Origin: Blattamonas nauphoetae
Taxonomy: Eukaryota > Preaxostyla > Oxymonadida
Length of the DNA stretch: 64,000 bases
Direction of reading: 5' to 3'
NCBI GenBank assembly: GCA_033064195.1
Contig: JARBJD010000089.1
Coordinates: 124,001-188,000, forward strand
In this document: piece after piece, positions 21,101-32,198 of the stretch
Layout of the letters: every line of letters begins with the position of its first letter
Numbering within the stretch: the stretch's first letter is position 1
Made by a program: the position numbers and the translations under genes
Notes under the pieces: generated by a model
Told to the model about the DNA's origin: nothing
Databases searched by the model: none
Seen by the model: only the letters and a program-made list of their open reading frames with translations

Positions 21101-24100
21101 TCATTGTTCGACCTTGACGTGGACTTCGACAGCATTTTTGGGAAGTCCATTCCCCTTTCCATCCCCAAACACTTCCAAAAGTTCTTTCCCAACATCATCC
21201 AGCGAAGGTCGGTCGTCGGGGCGGAAAGAGAGGCAGTGTGTCAAAAGATGAACAAGTTCAGAATTGTTGATGTTCTCCATTTTTGGAATAATCCCGGTCC
21301 CGATCTGTCGCTGCGCATTCACTGCATCAAGTTCCCGAAACGGCACTTGGCCTGTCTCTATCTCCCACAGCACAAGGCCAAGCCGAAAAACCAACACTTT
21401 CCTCATATCGACATTTGTGTCTTCATTTGCCGTTTCAGGCGCCGACCATCTCTTCGATTCTTCTGCTTCCTCCCGAGCTTTCGACACAATCGATGTTTGA
21501 TTCAGAAGGGTGTTTTGGTCTTCATCAGCCCTCTGAATGGACGGTTTCATCAGTTGCAGCCAAGGTCGTTCATTTGAGTCAATCAGAACCCAATGAGACG
21601 TCAGACACGCGAACAGTTGAGATGTCGAGTTCATCCGAGCAGCGTTCTGAAGACCACGCACAATCGACTGCATCATCTCTTTCTTGTTCACGTCTCGTTT
21701 TGTCGTGTGCAGTCTGTCGTACAGTGTTTCGTATTTTTGGAGTGTTCTCGTCTCAGCAACTCCATCACCTGTTCCAATCACTGTCACTCCCAACTCTTTC
21801 CCATCTCCATCGTTCCCTCTGCTCATCGCTTGTCCTTCCTTCGTCGGCGGACCGAACGACTGGTCCATTTCGATTGAATGCGCTCCAATCTCTCGTGTGG
21901 ATCCATCTCCAACCATCCCACCGAATCCATCCTCATCAAACTTCACCTCAATCTGATCCTCCATTTCAGACAGTCCTTGCTGTTTCTCATTTCTTCCTTT
22001 CTTCTGATTCCGACGAACGCAGACAATCACAATCACGATGATGACGAGGAGCAGCACAGAGACAACAACCACAACAGGAATCCACCATTTCATGTTGTCC
22101 TTCATCGCTTGAGCAAATCGATCAGAACTGTTCGCTTGGATCACAAACGAGTCAGAAGTGTGAAGATTATTCCCGAAAACAAGACGACCTCGCCATTCCA
22201 GAGACTTCGAGAAAGTGGGTAACGAAGACTCAGAAAGTGAGAGAACAATCTCGTTCTCAGAGAACGAAATCGTCGAGTTCAGATTCAGTTCGAAGGAGCG
22301 AGACTGTCCCTCTCTTCCATCTTTCCACGTCTCAAACACTTCCAATCTCAGGCCACAAGGAATCAGTGTTGTTCCAACGATTGTGATCGCGAATGTCTTC
22401 GTCTTTGAAGTGTACGAACTTTTGCATGATTTCGGAATCAGTGAGGGAACGAAGAACGACGAACTTGTGATGGATTCCTTTCCAGACAGAATGCAGCTTT
22501 CACCCGCAATCCAAGCTGAACGATCATCTCCTGTTCCATCACCTCCATTCAGACTTCCAATCTCGATGTGTCCGCTATTCGAGCAGTGGAGGTTTCGACG
22601 GAGAGAAGGGAAGGATGACAAGTTCGGAGAGTTGTCGTGGAACGAACTCGATTCCACTTCCAAAGTTCCGTTCTTCATGTTCACAGCTCCAAACGAGAGA
22701 TGTTTTAGTTTCGTGTCGGAAATCGAAGTCGTGCAGTTGTCCAGCTGAAGAATCCCACTCGTCCAATCGCAGATCTCGTCAGACAATTCATCGTTTGAAG
22801 AGGGTGATGATTGTGGTCCAACGAATGATCCTTCTTTCAGCGTCAAGTTCGAGTTCTCACCGAAGAGAAGCACGAACGAAGGAGAGAGCGAGTCAATCAC
22901 AATGTCAACATCCCGAATCTCAAGTGTCGACGACGACACAACAATCATCCCACTTTCCACACTCTCACAAGCAGATGACGGAATTCGAAGTGTCGGATCA
23001 ACATTTCCCAAATTCGACAGAAGCGCAACCATCTCGTTCTCAATCCGAATCGGCGATCCAAGTGTCGCTGAGTGAACAATCCCAATCGTTGGTGTCTGAA
23101 CTCCAAGTTGAGAATCAATCTCCCAAGCAACTTCCACAGACAAGCAAGGTCGAAATGGCGCTCCACAAAACCGACTCGTCTCTCCTGTTCGACCATCCAC
23201 ATGCAGAATCAGAGGATCTGGTTTCGGAGGAGTTGTGAATGTCAGTGTGTCTTTCAAGAGGACGACCGAATCTGGAATCGTAGAAACGATTGATTGGATG
23301 GTGAAGAGATTGTCGAAAGCGAGGCTGTCTGGCCATCCAAGTGCGATTTCTTCAGAGACAGCTGATGTGGCAGACTCAGCAGTGATGACAAACGAGAAAC
23401 CAGAAGTGAGTGTCACTGAATAATTCCCAATGAAGTCATTTCCTGACAGTTGGAGGCGGATGAAGGTGCTGATGGAGTTGGAAGCAATCGAGACGTTGTT
23501 AAATGACGACATCAGAGGGACTTCGAAGACGAGTTGGGAGGGAATCGAGACAGCCATCGTCAAACTCGACATCGAAACAATTTCGTAGCGATGACCATAT
23601 TTCAGAGCAGAGTCCCAGCTCACAGAGTGTGTCACCACTCCTTCTGCCAAATCGCAAGACGAGAAAGAGACCGATAATGGGATCAGCACGATCGAAGCAT
23701 CATCAACATCCAACACTGAAACTTCGAATGTGTCGGCAACAATTCGAGCAACATTCACAACAATCGAAACACAATCAAGCAAAGTTCCTGTCAGAGACAC
23801 TCCTCCCAATCCAGTCAAAGTCGGTCCGAGAGGTGTCGTCATCGTCACTCCAGAACACAACAGATGTTCAGCAGTCCCAGAAGACGAGTCAATCAGCGAT
23901 GTCAGCGTGTATGTCTTGTTGAACTCGAACAGGCCTGTCTTCGAAACAACAATCCAGTCCGATCCCCATTCGGACGATTCTGACAACGAAATCACAAATG
24001 TTCCAGCACTTTCAGAGAATGACGCTGTGAAAGACGCTGATGCCGTCGTTGGCAAATCAGATCCCGACACCACAACACGGAACGAACTGTGCGTGTCTGA

Positions 24101-27100
24101 GTTCAATTCTGGGATCAACGAGCTCACAACTGGTGGTTCAGGAACAGTGATTGAGATTCCCTCGTTCACGAAGAACACACTCCCATCCAATCCACACAAC
24201 GAGTATGTCGATCCATATTCAAGAACAGTCGAGCTTTCTGAGAAGCCAACCAGAAATGCTGCCGTCCATTTCCCATCTGAATCAGAAACCATCTCAGTCT
24301 CTGATTTCCATTTCGAACTCCCTCGACAAACTCCAATCTTTCCCATCCCACTCTTCAATTCTCGGCCAGACAAAGAAACAATCATCCTCGTCTTTTCTCC
24401 ATCCAGCACTCGCGACATCGCTTCAATTCGGCTTGGCTCGTCATCAATCGTGATTGTGAGGTCTTCATAAGGATGTGCTGATGTCTCCCCTTTCGTCTTG
24501 AATCCACTCACCGAGTATGTCATCCTATATTCCAGCTCCACTGATTCAGACACCGAATACAGAATCGCTGATCCCTCCCATTTTGATGATGCCGTGTCGA
24601 ACGCCAATTCAATCGTTTTCTTCGAGTTTCCAGAATCGCTCAGCTCAATCTCGTATCTCTTCGTTGGATCCAAAACTCGGCCAGTCATCCGAATCAACGC
24701 ATTCTTCTTCGCTTCATCGTATCCACATTCCATCGTCACAAGACGTGTCGTCTCAACAATCGTTGTGAATGTCAGCCCATCCTCGAAGAGAATTGGGGAC
24801 TTAGCAGAGTCAGTCACTCCAGTCACTTCATATTTTGTGTTGTAGTCCAGTTGCACTTCCGATGATGTTGTCGAGAAGAGCACAGCTGATCCAGTTCCAC
24901 TTTCAGCTGTCGTGAACTTCACATCAACTGTCGGTTGAGAGTTGCTTGTCTTGTCCTTCACTTTCAATGCGAGTGTGTATGTCTCATCAGTGCTCATCTT
25001 CAGGCTTCTGATTTGATCCCAGTGATCCCAGTCGGATCTGATCCCACTAAATACCTACAATACCATTTCGTTTCTTTCATTTCAAAAAAGTCTTCTTATA
25101 TATGATATTTGAATGGAAAAAAAAGTAAAAAGGAAAATGGTCACTTCATAGATCATGAAAATGCAAACTTTGGGTGCTGCTGTTTCAGTTTGTTCTACAA
25201 CAATAATTATAAAAACAAGTCGATAATGCGTTATTATGTCTTCTTTGATGGTTTTTTCTCACTGACTAAAGTCAATGAAGGGAATACATCGAAAAAAGAA
25301 GTGTTGGTGATTGTGATCGTGCGTGTTTTTGGGAAATAAGAGCTGTCTGAAATATTGAAGAGCATTATGTGAAAACAAGAAGTGAATTGAACATGATTAA
25401 TGAAGTGATAATGAGAAAATCTCAAAGGAAAAGAGTTGAAATTTGATCTCAGTCCAAATTTAGGCACTGACATCAATTGATCCCAGTTTTACCTATTTTG
25501 ATGGGACTACTCAGATGCCTGCTCATCTTCCTTCCAATCACTGAAAGTGTCGCTTTCTTCATTTTGTCTGTCGATCCAGTGCAGCCAATCTCTGTCAGAC
25601 GAGCTGGTTCTGGAGGTGCCGTCAGCGTGATGTGTTCAGTGTCATAGAGAAGAGTCTCCACTCCTCGTTTGAACCCATCCACGGTGTATGTCGAACCAAA
25701 CTCCAGCTGTCCCTCGAGTTCATCTGCGACTGTCTTTGCAGGGAACAGAACTGCTGTGTGAGAAGGCAGAAGTCCATTCGCATCGGTCTTCAATTTCAGT
25801 GTCTTCGTGTGAGACGGCACTTCCTTTGTGGCTGGTGACTTCAAAACAATCGAATACTCGGTCAACGATTTCAAGCCAAGTGATTCGAAAGTGACAGTGA
25901 TCGTTTTCTTCTTCGGGTCGGAGAATGTCCCATCACACGAGAGATTCACAAGCCGTTCTGGGAAGATGGGAGTGGAGAACGAGCAGGCATCAGTCTCGAT
26001 GATGGTTGGGATGTCTCCAGTCTACATCCAGTCCACTGAATAGCTGTGGCCATATTTCAAATCTGCATCCTCAGTCGGATACAGCGAGAGAGGGAAGGAG
26101 TGCGTTGGCTGCGATGTGGCTGTGAACGACAAAGGAACCACGTGAGCAGAATTCGAAGACGAGCCAAGAGGTGTGCCTTTTAGTTCGAGTGTGTATTTCG
26201 CTCCGTCTGTCAGTGCGAGAGTGGAGAGAGTGAGAGTCGTCGAGTTCAGTCCGACTGCATTGATGGACTCAACCTTCACCAGTCGTGGTGGCTCTGGAGT
26301 CATTTCGATCGAGTTTGCTTCGAACAACAGCTCAGTTGTGTTGCCTCCTTTCTGGAACGAGCTCACTGAATACGTCTTTCCATATTCCAGCTCTGCCGAA
26401 CTTGACGGATACAACAACGCTGACCCTTCCCACAATTCTGTAGTGCTGTTGAATGACATGACAACGGTGTGCTTCAGAGATCCTGAAATGCTCAGTCCAA
26501 CTTTGTATGTCGATGTTGTCTCCAATGCTCGTCCGGAAATCTGAATGAAGGCATTCTTCTTCGCTTTATCGAATTCACATTCCATCGTCACAAGACGAGT
26601 TGGCTCAGCCATCGTTGTGAATGAAAGGTCTCCCAAACACAACACTTTCCCCTCACCTTGCTTCATTCCGACAATCTCATATCGAGTGTTGAAGAACATG
26701 TTCGCCTTCGTTGGTGTTTCAGTGTCGAACAGGATTCCTCCAAGTTGTCCTTCTGACGAACTGAACACAACATCAATCGTCACTGTCTCTGTCTTATTCA
26801 CTGACAGTGATACTTTGTAAGATCCGTCAAGATCAACTCCTTCCATGTCGATTCTGACAGTCTTTCGTGCTTCGTCATATTCTGGCGCTTTGAGTGTTGT
26901 TAGTCGAGACGGATTGGGGACGATGATTTCGATGAGTAAAGGAATAATGATCAAGTGGCTTGGTATGGTTTGTGATTGAGCACTGACAATCTTGTATGTC
27001 TCTCCTCGTTGCAACTTTGGTGAGGTTCCAGTTAGAGGGACAGTCAGCACTTCGGATGTCGCCTGGTTCGGTGTGAATGTAAAGTCGAGGACGATGTTGT

Positions 27101-29207
27101 CTGAGAGAGTTGCAGAGATAATGCCAGATGGGATCCCAGAACCAGAAATGGTGATTAATGCATTCTTCTCGTTTGGATCCATCGCAAAGTTGGCTGAGAG
27201 AATGACACTTCCAACAAATGACGATGTTATAACCTTATATGCGGAGAGGGGAGTTTGGACAAGGCCACTCTCTCCAAGTGAGACACGACACGAACTTGAG
27301 TCAGAATTGTCGAATGAGAAAGAGAGGACTCGTCCAATGTTCGGTGCCTGGTCGCCTGTTGGTGTTCTTGTCCCACCAGAATTGTCAATCAGCACCAGAA
27401 CTGTTCCAGTGATCGGCTCGCTCATCTTCAGAGTGAATTCGGCAGTGTCTGAATCAATTGCTGTTCCCACACACGAAACATATGTGACAGTCGTTGCTGG
27501 ATTCGGTAGATAATCATCTTTGCCTTTTGCCTCTTCATACACTCGCAGTCGAGGAGAGGAAGATGTCGAGATGCATTCAACCATCGTTTCAGATGTGATT
27601 AAAGCTGTTGAATCGGCAAACATGATGTCGTTTCCATGATATTGTGCTGCTTCATTTCCTCGAAAACGGACAAAATTGAACTGGATGGAGAATGCTTTGA
27701 CGAAGTAGAATGCACCGCCACTGTAACGCTGATCTGAGTCTGTGCCTGTTGTCTTGCTGTGATCGAAGAGACAATTTGTGATTGAGGATGATGTCGAGAG
27801 AGCATTCCATCGCTGCGAATACACACTCCCTCCATGCGATGGTGATGTTGAGTTGATGAAAACACAGTTGAACAAAGTCGTCGAAGAACCATTGAGACAG
27901 ATCGACCCAGCGTAACGTGCACTCGAGCAGCCAACGAACGACGATGACTTTGCGATGAATGAGGCCCCTGTCGAACCGTTGTAGTAAACAGCCCCGCCAT
28001 AATATGACTGAGAGGTCATTCGACATGTCTCGAACGAGCATTCGTCGACGAGAAGAGAGCCTTGCTCTCCGACGAATTTGATTGCCCCGCCATGAGATGG
28101 TGAGGAGCAGTCTTTGAATGTGCACAGTTTGAAGAAAGCGGATTGAGCGAGGTCTTGCCTGTCCGAGAAGTGTTGGCCGAGATGGGTTGGAGTGTCTGTC
28201 GAGCACGACGAGAACGAAGTGTTCAGACTCAGAAGACTTCCCATCACTTTCACATTCATGTCCACACACGCTGTTCCATAAAGATGGTTCGTGCTCGAAC
28301 AGACTCGGCTGCCAGTCACAAGCTGAGTCAACTCCATCCCATCCAGTTCGTGGTCAATCCAATTTGATGGTGTGCAGGTCGTGTTCACGATCTGGCTCTT
28401 CATCAGCTGCGATGACACCTTCCAAGGCTGATCTGCTTGCTTTCCGACATCTTCCGTCTTCGCTGTCAATCCTCCAAAACCAATCAGAGGGCCAGTCCCA
28501 AATGTCAGGCAACAATCAAACATCGAAAGTGAGCAAGCTGATATCCTCATTTCTTCAATAAATTGGGTCTCTGCAATGGTCATCCATACTTTTCCAGCAT
28601 TCATTGTGAGATCAGACTTGTGAGAGAGTTCCGCAAGAGGCACAAGAGACACCAGCGACGACGAAATGTGACGACAGTTCCAGATATCCAGAGAACTTCC
28701 AATGTCACCTGATTGTTCATCCGCCATCCCGGTCAGCATCACAAACGGAGAGTTCATCCCGTTTGAGCGAATATCACTCTCCGACACGGTCACAAATGAC
28801 GATGAAACTGACGCGATCAAAGAGGAGCGGCCTTCGCTGTTGAGGCAAAGTGATCTCAGTGAAACTGTAGAATTCCGAATCCTGAAGATCGACAGCTGCC
28901 AATCTTCATCAGCGCTTGACGAATCAAATCCATTTTGTGTTTCAGTTTCAAGAGCGTTCCGTTCAACAGAGATATGCACTTCAGTCTTCATTCCTTCCAG
29001 ATTCAACGTCCTTGAAATCACTCGGTATCCACATGAAGAGAAGATTCCATTTGGAAGATGAATAATACCATTTCCGTTCTGATTCTTGGAGTTTGATTGT
29101 TGGAGTTGCTCGTCCAGGAACAGGCGGAGGGGTCTACTTTCAATTTCCTTCACACCCGAAGCTATGGTGAATGTAATGACGAAGGTAAGGAAACGAAAGA
29201 GATTCAT
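21101..29207 (-). pseudogene. Giant surface protein: beta-helix, repeat domains, TM and pseudokinase; two lesions
   Basis: Starting at ATG 29207, the product opens with a signal peptide (MNLFRFLTFVITFTIASG). Residues about 350-560 carry Gly-rich HGGAI/YGGAVYY/HGGSVYS turns typical of pectin-lyase-like parallel beta-helices. At least eight Ig-like repeats of about 100 residues follow, marked by (E/K)YG.(T/S)YSV.(G/S)F. A single membrane helix (IPVVVVVSVLLLVIIVIVIVC) and a basic stop-transfer lie near residue 2,190. The tail holds a kinase C-lobe (RWSAPE, FRLGLVLWEIETGQVPF, FRPDDRPSLDDV) without visible HRD or DFG motifs, hence a pseudokinase. The gene is 2,525 codons once the MITE is discounted. 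Lesions: an in-frame TAG at 26,022-26,024, and the 521-bp element at 25,001-25,521. It was probably an adhesion or sensing receptor. Confidence 0.75.
25001..25521. mobile_element. hAT-like MITE, 521 bp, copy B, inside the surface-protein gene
   Basis: It is flanked by the 8-bp direct repeat CTCATCTT (24993-25000 and 25522-25529). Ends and interior match copy A at 19,610-20,130 almost base for base and in the same orientation. Reading across the flanks without it gives an uninterrupted SVIGRKMSTDETYTLAL on the minus strand, so the insertion split a coding exon and is younger than the gene. Confidence 0.92.
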
Positions 29208-29310
29208 TTTTCAATTGATGCGTTTCTAGCAGGTTTGATTCAATGGTCTGGATCACTCCTTTTCATTGTCCTTGAGTCTGCAAGATTCTTCAAGGTGTTC
29301 ATCAGTGTCC
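29208..29310. promoter_or_regulatory. Shared divergent promoter region
   Basis: Only 103 bp separate the ATG of the minus-strand surface-protein gene (29207) from the ATG of the plus-strand zinc-finger gene (29311). Both promoters must lie here or overlap the opposite 5' ends. No TATA box or initiator motif is clear enough to place. Confidence 0.4.
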
Positions 29311-30606
29311 ATGAAGCGATTTCAATGTCCGGATTGTGATTATTCGACGAATAAACTTTGTAATCTCAAAAGACATGAACGAATCCATTCCGATGAGAAA
29401 CAACACAAATGCCCCTTTCCTGAATGTGGACTTGTTTTTGCAACTTTATCTCAACTGAAGTTGCATAAAAGAATCCACATAGGTGAAAAACCGTTCAAAT
29501 GCACCACTCCTGGATGTGGAAAAGCCTTTAAAACATCATCTGATTTCAAAAAGCACGAACGAACCCATACAGGTGAGAAACCATACAAATGCACATTTCA
29601 TGAATGTGAAAAAGCTTTTGCAGATTCATCTGCTCTCAGAAAACACGAACGAACCCACACTGGTGAGAGGCCGTACAAATGCACATTTCATGATTGTGAA
29701 AAAGCTTTTACAGATTTATCTGGTCTCAGAAAACATGAACGAACCCACACTGGTGAGAGGCCATACAAATGCACATTTCATGAATGTGAAAAAGCTTTTA
29801 CAGATTTATCTGGTCTCAGAAAACACGAACGAACACACACTGGTGAGAAGCCATACAAATTGACAGTTCCTGGATGTCCAAATGTTTTCTCAGATCCATC
29901 TACTCTCGGAACACACAATCAAATCCACACTGGTGAAAATCCATTCGAAAGCACATTTCCTGGATGTGGACAAGCTTTAACACTGTCAGATGATCTCAAG
30001 GAACCAAAACAAGCCCATCCTGACGAAAAACCGTTCACATGTCCATTTCCTGGATGTGGACAAGCATTTTTCCAGTCATCTCAGCTTCACTTGCACAAGA
30101 TAATCCATATTGGCGAATACCCATTCCAACCCTCATTTCCTGACTTTGATAAAGACTTGACACATTCAGATCATCTCTCATCGTTTGAGCAAGTCCAATC
30201 AGATCAAAAGCCATTCAAATGCACATATTCTGGGTGTCGAAAGGCTTTTTCTCATGAATCTGACCTTAACATTCACAAACTATTACACACTCGCCAAAAC
30301 AGATTCAAATGCCCATATCATGGATGTGGAAAAACTTTTCCATATTCTTCTACTCTTGAAAGTCACAAACGTACCCATTCTGGTGAAAGACCATTCAAAT
30401 GCACCTTTTTAGGATGTGAAAAGGCTTTTCTTCGGTCTGCTGATCTCACCGTCCATGAACGAACTCACACTGGAGAAAAGCCATTCAAATGTCGCTTTCC
30501 TGGCTGTCCAAAAGCTTTTGAGAATTCTTCTCATCTCAAAAGACACGAAAGAACTATTCACAAGCTCGATCTTCCAGTTTGTCTTTATTCTTGCGTCATC
30601 GTTTAG
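29311..30606 (+). CDS. C2H2 zinc-finger protein, 14 finger modules
   Basis: The ATG at 29311 (MKRFQCPDC) is chosen because it is the first ATG and sits just before the first finger. The protein of 431 residues is almost wholly a tandem array with a period of about 30 residues (90 bp). Fingers 2-14 follow C-x4-C-x12-H-x3-H as in TFIIIA, with linkers H(T/S)GE(K/R)P(F/Y)K. Modules 7, 8 and 10 have lost zinc ligands (starts LTVPGC, STFPGC and PSFPDF), so about 11 can fold. Fingers 4-6 are nearly identical, a sign of recent internal duplication. It should act as a nuclear DNA- or RNA-binding protein. The stop at 30604-30606 may be intronic: see the next gene. Confidence 0.88.
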   Translation: MKRFQCPDCDYSTNKLCNLKRHERIHSDEKQHKCPFPECGLVFATLSQLKLHKRIHIGEKPFKCTTPGCGKAFKTSSDFKKHERTHTGEKPYKCTFHECEKAFADSSALRKHERTHTGERPYKCTFHDCEKAFTDLSGLRKHERTHTGERPYKCTFHECEKAFTDLSGLRKHERTHTGEKPYKLTVPGCPNVFSDPSTLGTHNQIHTGENPFESTFPGCGQALTLSDDLKEPKQAHPDEKPFTCPFPGCGQAFFQSSQLHLHKIIHIGEYPFQPSFPDFDKDLTHSDHLSSFEQVQSDQKPFKCTYSGCRKAFSHESDLNIHKLLHTRQNRFKCPYHGCGKTFPYSSTLESHKRTHSGERPFKCTFLGCEKAFLRSADLTVHERTHTGEKPFKCRFPGCPKAFENSSHLKRHERTIHKLDLPVCLYSCVIV

Positions 30607-32048
30607 ACAAGACATCGCGGATTTGAAGTGCAATGTGTGCCAATCCCAAAAAAGCAGTCGATCTGTCGATTCTGCAAGTTGTCGGTGCTGAAGGACAACA
30701 GTATGTTCTCTTCTGTGTGATGTGTGCAGGGATTGAGTGTGTGAAGTGTGGGGAGTTCTGCCACTTCGAGTGTGCCTCCCAACATTCGCTCTTTGTGGCG
30801 TCGGCTGTGCGAGCTGTGGACTTCGAGTGTGTCTGTTCTGATTCTGACCGTCTCCTCTCTTCTCAGCCAGTTTCTGTGCGACTCGTGTTTCATCAAGTTG
30901 ACCCCATCTTCGCTAGCCGAACTTCTCTTCCCTCGCTCAGCGTCAGTTGTGCTGCACCACACTTCGGTCTCGCCGGACGGATCGTGTCTGCCTCTCTCGT
31001 TCTGATCTTCGCAGGTGCTGTGCTTCGTCCGCGTTTCAATCGACATTTCACTCTCGTCCTCGCCCCATCAAACCGACACTCTCTCGCCCTCGCTTCTTCG
31101 TACGGATCCTCCCTCGCCGACTCCAACAGACCAGTTGGAGTGCTTCTGAAAGGTCGAGTGATTACGAACGAGCTCGTCGCAATCATGTCTCTTCTTTCTC
31201 ATCTTTCATTCCTTCTCGTTCATCTTCTCTTTCTCGTCTCGACTTCTTCTCCCATCTTCAGAAGTGGAAGAAAAGTGCCCCGAGTTTCCTCAGTGGCTGT
31301 CTTCACTCGCTCTGATGGAATTCATCTGGACACTTCAATGTCGCCTCTTGCAAGCTGTCGGATTCGGCGGTCGTTGGAGTGTGGGAACTGCGAGGCGGAG
31401 GACGCTGACGACAAGGACGGGACACCCATCATCGCAGTTTAGTGTGCTCCTCTCTTCGCTCATCTCTGTTTGTGCTTCTTCTTCGCTGTTGGGATTGGCA
31501 GTGCACTGCGTGGGATCGAAGACGAGGAGCTTGTGTTGTGGGAAGGAAGAGGAAGAGCGAAGGAAGGCGACATGGCTGTGGCTGGCGATGTGGCCGAGCT
31601 GGACAAGTGTGAATGTGGATGCGTTGCGAGCACTGTCGACTTGTGTGGACAGGCAGGGGCTGTTCTGGGTCGACTGGAAGAGAAGGAGCGGCAGAGAGAG
31701 GAAGAAGAGGAAAGCGAAGGAGGAGGAGTCGAGATGAGAGTGGGCAGGAACCTGGTTCTTAGAACTGTAACCGCCCTCAACAAAGAAGAAGCGACAACCC
31801 GAACAGAGCACCAGCGATCAGCCATCCGCAACTTGCGCGAAGTGGTCGATCGTGCGGACGAAGCTGGCTCAGACGATGCTGAATCCGACACAACTGATCT
31901 GTCGAGCGAGTCTCGTCTCTCTATGCACTCGGAGTGGCGACACGTAAAACGAAGCCCGGAGATGGGGGCAGAGGGCATGGAGGCTGACAGAGAACAGCGA
32001 ATGAAGGAAATGTTGGAGGCATTGAACCGAACTCTTGATGAAAGGTAA
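30607..32048 (+). CDS. PHD-finger protein with very short introns (possibly continuous with the C2H2 gene)
   Basis: No single frame is coding throughout, but GT-AG introns at 30,701-30,729 (29 nt), 30,831-30,870 (40), 30,984-31,014 (31) and 31,236-31,261 (26) restore one reading. That reading contains ICRFC, ECVKC, FCHFEC and FLCDSC, the Cys4-His-Cys3 ligand order of a PHD finger. PHD fingers read histone H3 tails, so a chromatin role is likely. A last exon in the frame of 31,470-32,048 adds a Glu-rich segment and ends LEALNRTLDER; the intron leading to it could not be fixed. No ATG precedes the PHD in its frame. The frame is the same as that of the upstream zinc fingers, and a 30-nt GTTTGT...GTTTAG stretch (30,577-30,606) containing their stop could be an intron. 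Confidence 0.5.
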
Positions 32049-32198
32049 GGAGGAATGGTGGAAATAAAGGCCAGTTAATCAAGTCAACCTTCGAGATTAT
32101 TCTTTCACACACTTCGATTTCTGGCTTAATCCTTTCGGTTCAGACCAAGTCCGTGTCTAAGATTTGATCGGACCATCTTATTTTCCTTTAGAACTCAA

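Noticed and set aside
21415-24845. Several long plus-strand frames (up to about 250 codons) opposite the surface-protein gene
   Set aside because: They are Ser/His/Gln-rich shadows of the repeat domains with no motif of their own; the minus strand shows signal peptide, membrane helix and kinase-like lobe.
26022-26024. Genetic-code change with TAG read as glutamine, as in some oxymonads
   Set aside because: The dynein, transporter, transposase and zinc-finger frames use CAA and CAG freely and contain no in-frame TAA or TAG, so the standard code fits. The TAG is better seen as a lesion.
31335-31978. Two long minus-strand frames opposite the last part of the PHD gene
   Set aside because: They are Ser-rich complements of a Glu-rich coding stretch and lack any recognisable feature.
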